In this document: positions 1 to 9,500 of the stretch, one piece after another | Position numbering within the stretch: position 1 is the stretch's first letter | How the letters are laid out: each line of letters begins with the position of its first letter | Origin: DATKMS01 sp035541735 | GTDB lineage: Bacteria; Desulfobacterota; Binatia; HRBIN30 | Length of the DNA: 13,807 nucleotides | Assembly (NCBI GenBank): GCA_035541735.1 | Contig: DATKMS010000122.1 | Coordinates: forward strand, 1-13,807 | Reading direction: 5' to 3' | Position numbers and translations under genes: made by a program | Notes under the pieces: model-generated | Told to the model about the DNA's origin: nothing | Databases searched by the model: none | The model's input: only the letters and a program-made list of their open reading frames with translations

Positions 1-501
1 CTCCACGTCGGCCTTGGTTGCACGGCCGAGATCAGCCAGGATCGTGTCGAGGGCGTAGAGCTTGTGGAAGTAGCGGTGCCGGCCGATCGGCGGGCACGGG
101 CCGCCGTAGCCGGTGCGCTTCCAATCATTGAGGCCGTCGCGGGTCCCCGCAGGCAGCTTCTTCACGCCCTCCGGAAGCCCGGTTGCATCCGCGGGAATGT
201 TGAACAGCACCCAGTGCACCCAGGTCATCTTGGGCGCCTTGGGATCAGGCGCGTCGGGGTCGTCGACGATGAGCACGAAGCTCTTGGTGTTGGCCGGGGC
301 GCCCGACCAGGCCAGCGGCGGCGACACGTCATCGCGCTCGCACGTGTACTTCGCGGGAATCTCACCGTGGTGAGCAAAGGCGGAGGACTGAAGCTTGAGG
401 CTCATGGGCGTATCTCCTTCGGCAGTCGCGCGAGCGGTGCAGAGCGCCACCAGCGTGCATGCAACCGCCGCAATGTGGCATGTGGTGGCAGAGGCTTTCA
501 T
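1..501 (-). CDS. YbhB/YbcL family (PEBP, Raf kinase inhibitor-like) protein, 3' end beyond window
   Basis: The minus strand is open from an ATG at 501 to the window edge, giving 167 residues. The PEBP family signatures are clear: YTCERDDVSPPLAW (52-65), DPDAPDP (81-87), HWVLFNIP (96-103) and GPCPPIGRHRYFHKLYALD (134-152). The last two form the conserved anion-binding pocket of bacterial YbhB/YbcL proteins. The cellular role of these proteins is poorly defined. Residues 1-27 look like a signal peptide: a Lys at position 2, a hydrophobic stretch near 10-21, and an ATA/E cleavage candidate. This would make the product periplasmic. A second in-frame ATG at 405 follows a strong AAGGAGA ribosome site with a 7-base gap and would give a cytoplasmic form. 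The site before 501 is weaker. The gene lies 94 bases downstream of the giant gene on the same strand. The family is certain; the start is not. Confidence 0.88.
   Translation of the reverse strand, partial: MKASATTCHIAAVACTLVALCTARATAEGDTPMSLKLQSSAFAHHGEIPAKYTCERDDVSPPLAWSGAPANTKSFVLIVDDPDAPDPKAPKMTWVHWVLFNIPADATGLPEGVKKLPAGTRDGLNDWKRTGYGGPCPPIGRHRYFHKLYALDTILADLGRATKADVE
413..420 (-). promoter_or_regulatory. Strong internal ribosome binding site in the PEBP gene
   Basis: On the minus strand GAAGGAGA sits 7 bases before the in-frame ATG at 405-403. The spacing is near optimal and the match is stronger than anything before the upstream ATG at 501. It either marks the true start or allows a second, leaderless product. 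Confidence 0.5.
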
Positions 502-595
502 CTCCCACACTCTCAACGGCTGATAGGTTACGCCGAATTTGCGGAGCAGAAAACAGCTCCGGCCCGCACTCCTCAGTTCCGATGAGAGCGCTGCC

Positions 596-3500
596 TCACG
601 GCACCCGCACGCAGCCGCTCAATGCGGCGCTCACCGCCTGGATGAGTTCGTCGATCGTCACTTGGCCCTCACCGCTCGAGTCGGCCAATGGACATTCGCT
701 CATATCGGCGGTGCCGAGCGCGATGTTCACGCCGCGCACGATCTCGCCGACGGTGACGCTGTCGTCTTCGTTGCAGTCACCGACGCAGCTGGGCAGCGCC
801 GTGACTGTGACCTGAACATGTGCCGACGACTGCATGCCGTCATGGTCGGTCACTGTCAGCGCGACCTCGTGCGCCCCGGGCTCGGTGTTGAGGCCCGGCA
901 AAAAGAGCTGTGATCCGTTGCCGAGCATGCGGTTGCCATCAAGTGTCCAGACGAGGCTCGCCCCGCTCAACTCGCCGTCTTCGAGGTCGCTGGCGTGCCC
1001 GGTGAGGACAAGGGCCGCGAGCGGCTGAACGACCGCCCCGCCCGCTGGGGTTGTAATCCACACCGCCGGCGGCTTCCGGGGCACGGAGAAGAGGTACGAG
1101 TCGCCGGCACTGGTGAGAAAGCCGTCGCTCACGAGGACGCGGACCTGCGCTTGGTCGCTGCCGGCCCAGGAGCTGGTATCGAGGTCGATGCCAGAGGCGT
1201 CGAGATCGACAGCGACCGGCGTCCACGAGGTACCCGCGTCGGGGCTGTACAGAACGGCATAGCGCAGGGGATTGTTGTCCTGGTCACCGCTGGTGGCGGC
1301 CCACGTCAGACTCAACGAGTGGCTAGCGGGTGGTCCCGGATCGACGCTCAGGACCTGCAGCTCCGGCGGGCGTATGCTCCGCCCGCGCGCGGCGAGAAGC
1401 GTCGGACCGTAGCGCAACACCAGCCACGCGGCAGCATCGTCGAACGGCAGCGCTGCGGCGAAGCTCGCCGCGTCTGTCGGTGCTTCCGTCTCGACATTGA
1501 CGAATGGCAAATCGAAGCAGTGACTCGCCAGCACAGCACCATCATCGGACTGCAGCTCGAGGCAATACGGTGCCTCGGCCGACACGTCGGGTGTGGGGGA
1601 GCCGGCAGTGATGAACGGCGACTCGATCGTTGCACTCCCATCGCGATACACGGTCCCGTGCACCAGCATCACCGCCTGCGACATGTTCACCTGCACCGGC
1701 AGCGCATTCCCATAGGCACTCGTCGCGCACCCTGCTCCGACCTTTGCCCACGCCTTCGAGTAGGGTTTTCCGGCCAGTCTCATCCAGGTGTACGGCGAGA
1801 GCCACGCAAGCTGCTGGGAATGCATCAGGTCGTGCTGGTCTGCCCGCAGCACCGACTGGGACGTGACGGTGAAGCCTGTCTCGCGGATGCTCGCGTCGGT
1901 GCCGAACGGCCAGCAGAGTTCCTTGCCGGTGTCGATATGCCGGAGGCCGCGGTTGTGACCGACCTCGTGCGCGAGAGCCTGGTCCATTTTGTCTGGGAGA
2001 CCGGCCGCGTTGCGGTGGTCCACGCCGAATCCCGCGGCACCGCCGATCTGCGCGTAGCCGAGGAGGAGCGGAGTGCTGGCCGCGTCGTCCTCCGCCCCGC
2101 GTGGCAGCCAGCCGAAGAGCGAATCCGGTTGCGACGACATGAACATTTGGATGAAGGCCAGGGAATAGAGCAGAAAGTCTTGGTCATCGCGCGCGTCCGG
2201 CCCGAGGTGCTGGATCGTCGCGGACTGCGCGTACTCGACGGGCATCGGGTACATGTCCTTCATGAGGTCCGACACGCCGCCGACCACGCCCGCATCAGCG
2301 AACCGAGGCCCCGTGTACGGCGGGTAAAACTTTGAGGCCCAGGGTTGATAGTCGATCAGCGCCCACTTCACCTTCCACGGCTGGCGCGCTTCGAGCGGCG
2401 CGCTCAGAAACCCGCTGCTGTTGTTGGTGTAATCCGACTCCAGATACTTCGTGGGGTCGTCGTTCACCGTCGCTCGCACCACCAGGGCATCTCCGGCGGG
2501 ATTCGGGATGATGAAGGTCGCCGAGCCCCACGTGTTGGCGCGTAACGATCCCGCCGGATCAGCAGGATCGTCGAGCTTGGTGGCACAGCGCACATCGACG
2601 TACTGCACCGCGGACGGGCCACCCCAGAGTCCTACACCACCGGGCACGCCGCTGACGGAGAGTGGGGTGAACCAAGTCAGCGCAACCGGCACTTGCTCCA
2701 GAAGGATCTGGCTGGGTGGCGATGCAGCGCAATTCGCCACCGGTCCGCCCTGGTGACCAATGTACACGCGCACCGCCGTCGCCCGGCCGGACGCCAGCGG
2801 CAGGCTGTTGTCGCTGCAGGATGTGAAGCCCGCACCGGGCGCGAAACACTGCGTTGCCTGGGTGATCTCGACACCTTGAACGTAGAGGTCCAGCGGGGAG
2901 CCGCCGGCGTTGATTGGACCGGCGGGTTGGATGAAGACGGCGGGGCCGTTCCACACGGCAACGATGTCCGGGAGGGTGGCGACGGGCGCCAGTCCCGAGT
3001 CGCGGACCTCGATTTGGTTCTCGCTGTGCTCGCCGGGCGCTGGTTTCGTGTACCGGATCCACTGATCCGCCCGTTCGGCGTTCGGCCCCGGGATGATGTC
3101 GGCGATCGCGTAGTTCGGATCGTCCAGGGCGAGGAAGTAGTACACCACGCCGGCGTTCGGTTCGTTGAGGACACGCATCGAAAACGCACCGTCTGCACCG
3201 GTCACGCTGCTCGCCAGCCGCTCGCCCAGTTCCATCGAGTCGACCGATCGGTACAAGCTGACGCGTACGCCACGCAGCAGCCGCTTCCGCCCGTCCTTCG
3301 GACCCAGCACCACCCCGCGGAACATCCACTCCTTCGGCGGCGGCGTCACCGTGGGTGTTGGTGTGGGCGTCACTGTCTTCGTTGCGATGCGTGTGAAGGT
3401 CGGGGTCGGCGGCGGAGTGAATGTCGGGGTCGGGATTGGCGGTCCGATCGGTGTGGGTGTGGGCGTCGGCAAAGCTGTGTACGTCGGGGTGGCGGTGCAC

Positions 3501-6500
3501 GTCGCCAGCGAGGTTCTGGTGGGTGTCGGCGTCAGCGTCGCGGTCGGTATCGGCGACGGCGCCACGGCGGGAATCGGTTGGCAGCGCATGAGGCCGCGGC
3601 CGTCGAGGGCGATGTAGAGGCTGCGGTCATTGGGGTCGGTATAGCGGTCGAACCACGCCGCGCGCGGACGGCTCGGCATGGCGCGCGTCTCGAGCAGGCG
3701 GAACCAGTTGACGCCGTCGCCCGAGTAGAATACCCCGGCGATACCGACGGCGAAGCGCGTCTGCGGTGCCTCGCGGTCGAACACCATGTCGTTGAGAACG
3801 CATCGCGCCGGGAGCTCGATGTTCCTGTCGGTGTAGGGACAGTCGTAGCTGAACTCGCCGCCAGGGTTCACCGCAGCACCGAGCAACGGGTCAATTGCCC
3901 ACGCCACCGCAGCCTGCGTGCCGTTGGTTGTGTGGCGAATGGCGTTGTTGTCGATTATGTAGATCTCGTTCGCATCGTACGGGTTGACGAAGAATCGTGA
4001 CGCGACGGTCGCGCCACCACCGGGAACAATCGGGTCCCAGCGATCAACGTCGCCGTTGCCCGCTCGATGGCTGCGCCACAGGCGTGTGCCATCACCCACA
4101 TAGTACGTGGGCGACGTGTGCCCGCCCGCCGCCTGCACGACCCTTGCAGTATTGGGCAGATCCGTCTTCTCCTGCGCCCAGGGTGATGCGGTGTTGAAGC
4201 TATCGCGGGCGCGCAGCAGCACGCGGCGCGTCGACCCGATTTGCCGGATCGTGATGTAGTCGCCATTGGCAAGCGGCGTCTCGCCGGACAACGTCGGAAT
4301 GACCGGCCGGTAACCAGCCGCAACCGCCCAGCTCACAGCAAAATCCACGATGCCGGTGTCGTAGTACACGCGGTACGTCGGCTGGTTCTTGGCGTCCGGG
4401 TGTCCGGCCGCATTGAGGAACACGTCGAAGGCGCCGACGATCTGATTTCCCTTCAAGCCGCGTGGACTCAGGCGGAACACCCGGTCGCGCTGCCCCGGGT
4501 CGGCGAACCACGCATCGCAATCCCCACACTCCTCGTACGGAGGCTGGTAGGTGGCTCCGCCGTCGAGACTGTAGAAGGCGTCGTTATCGCCGGTGCCGAA
4601 GTATAGGGCCGGCGGCGGGTTGGGTTCGCCGGGATCGTTGGATGCTTCCACGTCGGCGGCAACGTTGACGGCCGCAAGCGTGTGCAGCCCGGTGAGCGTG
4701 TTGATCCACGTCTGCCCGCAGTCGTCGGTGCGGTAGACGCCGCCGTCGTTGGCATACCACAAGCGGCCACCGAGACATTTGTCCAGCTCCGCGTTGTAGG
4801 CGTAGACGGAACCATGGTGCGGTCCTGGCGTCAGCGTGAGATCGGCATCGGGCGAAACGTACAGACCGTGGGGATCAGCGTGCACGAGAGACACATTTTG
4901 CGGTAGCTGTTCTCGATAGCTGCGGGACGCGTCCCATCCATCGAGGCGGTGCCAGCCGAGGCCGGTCGGTTTGCCGACGCTGACGTGCAGCGTGCCCTTG
5001 TCAGCGAAGAAGACCAGGTAGCCGTTGGCGGTCGCGTGGGTCTGGACGAAGGCACTGCCGCTGTCGCCCGCGTTCCAATACACCGGCGGACCCGGGAGCT
5101 GCGACCATGCACCGCTCAGGGCTCCGGGGTTGCTCGGATTGAAAGTCGTGAGATCGCCGTACCACAGCGAGCCTTCGCCGCAGCCGCGAAAGGGATTGGC
5201 GGAAGTGTCATTACAGTGCGTGCCGTCCACCGGGTCCGGCGGATTGTTGCTGTGCACGAAGTAGCTGGGACCGTTCGCGTGGTCTGGGTGGGCCAGATAC
5301 ACCCGTTGTGGATTCGTCGGATCGATCGCTAGCGCCTGTGGGCCAGGAATGTGCCCGCGGGTGCCGCTCGCACCACAGAAGCCCCCAGGCAAGATTCCCG
5401 CAGTCCCGGTATCCTCGAACCAGTGCAAGCCGCTGTCGTGCGAGTACCAGAGCGTGCCGTCACCGCACGCAAACGCGCGGCGGACTTCGCCGGGCAACTC
5501 CGCGCTGACAGCAACGTGCCAGACGCGGCGGCTGCCATCGATGCCCGGCGGCACGACCTCGGTCCATGAGCCGGGGGCACCGTTGTTCGTGTTCATGCCA
5601 ATGGCGCACCCCCCTGCGGCGTACACCGTGGACGCTTGGCCCGGCGCGAGCAGGAGTTGGGTGACGGGCTGCACGTCAGTCCCGCAGTAGAACTGATGCA
5701 CCAGGCTCCACGTCGCACCGGCGTCCGTGGAGCGATACACACCCGTGCGCGACGGGGTACGGTGATCGTCCCCGGTCGCGGCAAACACGATGCGCGGGTC
5801 CGTCGGCGACACCGCCAGGTCGATCACCACAGGGGCATCGAGCGTGCCAGTCGCTTCCTCCCCTTGTGGCGGCTGCGGCCGCGTCGGCTGCGACCAGGTG
5901 TTACCGTAGTCCAACGACTTCCACACGCCGGCCTGCGGCGCTGCCGCATACAGCGTGCGACCTTGCGCTTTCACTGACGCGTTGACGACGCTCCAGTCGG
6001 AGCTGGGGTCGAAGGAGAACACGTAGAGCCGCCCGTCAAAACTCGGCGCCGCAACACGCTCGAAGTCAAACGTTGCGGCGGGCGCCACCCATGCCGTCGG
6101 GCGCTGCGTGATCGTCGTGCCGGTGAGATTGGTGACATCCACCACCCCCCACGTCCCGCCCGTCGGTTTGTAGAAGACATACACGTGCTGGTTCGGTCCG
6201 GCCGCGGCGATATGCTCCCACCACACGGTAGTAGAGCTCTTCGTACGCCAGCCGGCGACCGGCCCGCCGATACTTTGCCCGGTAACTGCGGTCACGTTGG
6301 TGACCTGCCAGGTCAAGTCGATCTGATCGTAGTAGAAGATGACCAGATCTCCGTTGGGTGCCCGCGCAGCGAGCTTCTCGTAGAGGGCGATTGGATCGAA
6401 CCAGACATCCGCGGGGCTGGCTACTGATTGGCCGGTAAGGGTCGTCAGGTTGATGACTTGCCAGTCCGTGCTTGGGAGGTAGGTGAAGAGCAACAGCGAA

Positions 6501-9500
6501 CCGTCGCCGGCTGGAATCGCCACCTTCTCTGCGGTCTCGCTGCCGCTGGCAATGACCTTCCAGCCCTCTGGTTCGCCGCCCACCTTCTGGCCCGTGATTG
6601 ATGTCACGTCGGCCACGCCCCACGCGCCGCCCGCCCAACGGAAGAACACCAGGAGGTCATCATTGGTCGCCCGTGCTGCGAGATGCTCGACAGGGACACC
6701 ATCGCTGGCAGTGATCCAGCTGGCCACCGGCCCAGTGATCTTGTAGCCAGTGGCAGCCGAGACATTCATCACCTCCCAGTCGCTTCCTGAGTGCCAGGAG
6801 AATACCAGCAGGTCACCGTTCGGTGCCGGCGCCGCCAGCCTCTCGAAAACGACACTTCCCTCGTAGGACAACCAGCTCTGCGGACGTTCGATGGCGATCT
6901 TGGCGCCGGTCTTCTCGGTGATGTCGACTGCTTTCCAATCTGCGCCGGCATAGTAGTACAAGAGTATCAAGTGTCCGTCCTGGTCAGCCGCGGCAAGGTG
7001 CTCGACCAGGACGTCGCCGTTGAGACTGTTCCAGCTCGTGGCGGGACCGACAGCGCCAGGAATTCCCGTAGCCCCGAGCGACAGCATCTTTCCCCACAGT
7101 GAGGAGAACTCGGGCTCATGAGGAGCCTGATAATGGGTACTGCCAAGGTCCGGACTCACATCTTCCAACGTACAGATGGCCGCGGGCGGTGCCGCAGTGC
7201 TCGTCGGAGTTGGGGTGGACGTTGCAGATGGTGCAGGCGTCGGCGTGTGAGGAAGTGTCGGGGTGGGTGTCGGCGTGCGAGTCGCAGTCGCAAGAGACGT
7301 CGCGGTGAGCGTCGGCGCTGGCGTGCGCGTCGCACTGGCGGTCGGCGTCGCCGTAGAGGTGGCGATCGGCGTGCGAGTCGCGGTGGTCGTTGCAGTAGAT
7401 GTTGCGGTGAACCTCGGCGTTAGCGTGCGTGTTGCACTCGCGGTTGGCGTTGGGGTGTAGGAGGTTGTCGGTATCGATGTCCCCGTGGGTGTCCGTGTGG
7501 AGGTCGCGGTCGCGGTGAATGTGGTGGTGAACGTTGGTGTGGGCGTAGCTGCTGTTGCACTCGGGGTCGGCGTGGCAGTGTAGGTGGTGGTCGCCGTGGC
7601 GGTGCGTGTCGAGGTCGGTGTCGGAGTCGCCGTCGCGGTACATGTAGCGGTGAAGGTCGGCGTTGGGGTGGGTGTTGCACTCGGGGGCGGTGTGGCGGTG
7701 TAGGTCGCCGTCGCCGTGGCGGTGCGTGTCGAGCTCGGTGTCAGAGTCGCCGTCGCGGTAAATGTAGTGGTGAAGGTCGGCGTTGGGGTGGGTGTCACGC
7801 TCGGGGTCGGTGTGGCGGTGTAGGTCGCGGTCGGCGTCGGTGTCGGTGTGGGTGTCCGTGTGGAGGTTGCGGTCGCAGTGAACGTGGCGGTGAATGTCAG
7901 CGTTGGCGTGCGTGTCGCACTGGGCGTCGGCGTGGCGGTGTAAGTCGCGGTCGCCGTGGCTGTCGGTGTCGGTGTCCGTGTTGGTGTCGCGGTCGCAGTA
8001 GAGGTAGCGGTGAATGTCGGGGTTGGCGTCCGTGTCGCCGTGGGTGCAGGGGTGGCAGTGTAGGTTGCGGTGCAGGTCGGTGTCCGGCTGAAAGTCGGCG
8101 TAGCGGTCGCGGTACGGGTCGGCGTCGCCGTGGGAACCTGGAGAATGACGCCAACCGTGTATCGAGAAGTGTGACTGGCCTGATCCGTGACTCGCAATCG
8201 TAAGCTGTAGGTGCCGTCGGGTAGTCCGACCGTGTTCCACGTGCCGAGGAGGCCACTGACGACCGCCGTGCTCCCGCTGGCGATCGTCACCCAGGCCGAC
8301 GGGCGTTCGCCCGCGCCGTAGTCCAGGATCCAAGAGTCAAGATGCGCATCGAGCGCAGTGCCAGTCACCGCCAATTGGCCATTGACGACCGCACCGGAAG
8401 AAGGGCTTGTGATGACTGAGGTGGGGGGCGTGGCATCAAGGACCACGCTCACGCTCGTCACGGCAGTCTGGTTGATCGCATCCGCTGCCCGTAGGCGCAG
8501 AGTGTAGGTGCCATCGGGCAGCACGCTCGTATCCCAGTTGCCGAGGGCACCGCTAATGACCGGCGTATTGCCGGTGCCGATGTTCACGAAGGCAACCGGG
8601 TCCGTGCCCGCACCGTAGTCCAAAACCCACAACCCCAGGTCGGTATCATTCGCGGTTCCGGTGACGGGCACCAATCCTGTGATGACCGCGCCGCGGGATG
8701 GGCTTGTGATCGCTGCCGTGGGTACCGGGTTTGTGTCACGGAACACGTTGCCGGTGAGCGTCTTGCCTTCCAAAGGATAGACGTACTGGACCCAGTTCTG
8801 GTTGACGGCTGCGCCGCCGACGGTCGTCGCGCTGAGCGATGTAAAGCCAGGCCGATCGGTTTCCCGGACATTGTAATAGCCGCAGGTGCCGAGAGCCGTG
8901 AGGCCGAACCAGCCATCCGACCCGGTTGTCGTGCTGGCGATGAGGCTTCCCAAGTTGACAGAATCGCTCGAGCAGTACAGCTCCACAGTCACACCGTTCA
9001 GCGGCACGGTGCCAAAGTTGAAAAGGACAAAGCCCGAGAACACAGGCACACGGACGATATCGCCGTAGATGTCCACTCCCATGGTTGCGCTGTTGCGGCC
9101 GTCCTCCCACGCGACGAGGTAACCCTGCCCCTTGTCCGCTGCCACGGACGGCCGACCCTCGTTGCTGCTCGCAGCCGAGACCGCGGCGTCGCTGTCGGGC
9201 AGCGTCGCGTCGCTCGCGACGCGGCGGCGATACACGTCGTGGTCGCTCGCCGAGTATTCGTACTCGAATGCGACCAGGTACTCACGAATGGCCGCCTTGT
9301 ACGCGACGTCCGGGTTCAGCCGACTCTTCGTGCCGTCACCTGAGATGGCGAAGTTGCCGCCGGCCAGTGCGCCGTCGGCGTTCACGCGTTGACCGTAGAT
9401 GTACCAGCCGGCAGCACGGTGGTCTTCCCACACCGCCAAGAACCCATTCGCGCTGTCATTGAATGCCAGCCGGGGCTTGACCTGATCATACGAGACACCG

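Noticed and set aside
543..560. GGAGC-N8-GCTCC hairpin between the giant gene and the PEBP gene, considered as a terminator
   Set aside because: Only 5-bp arms and no T-run after it on the minus strand.
995..2335. Plus-strand 446-codon frame opposite the protease domain
   Set aside because: It is antisense to a well-supported domain, is Arg- and Val-rich without motifs, and reflects high GC codon bias.
2693..4000. Plus-strand 435-codon frame opposite the CARDB-like and Asp-box regions
   Set aside because: No recognisable domain, low-complexity Arg/Gly stretches, and fully antisense to the giant gene.
7190..8140. Repeat array considered as CRISPR
   Set aside because: There are no identical repeats with unique spacers. 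The whole array is a translated Thr/Pro linker in frame.
7116..8333. Long minus-strand open frame (405 codons) rich in His, Asp and Thr
   Set aside because: It is the out-of-frame shadow of the Thr/Pro repeat. The repeat units lack stop codons in this frame, so it stays open without selection.
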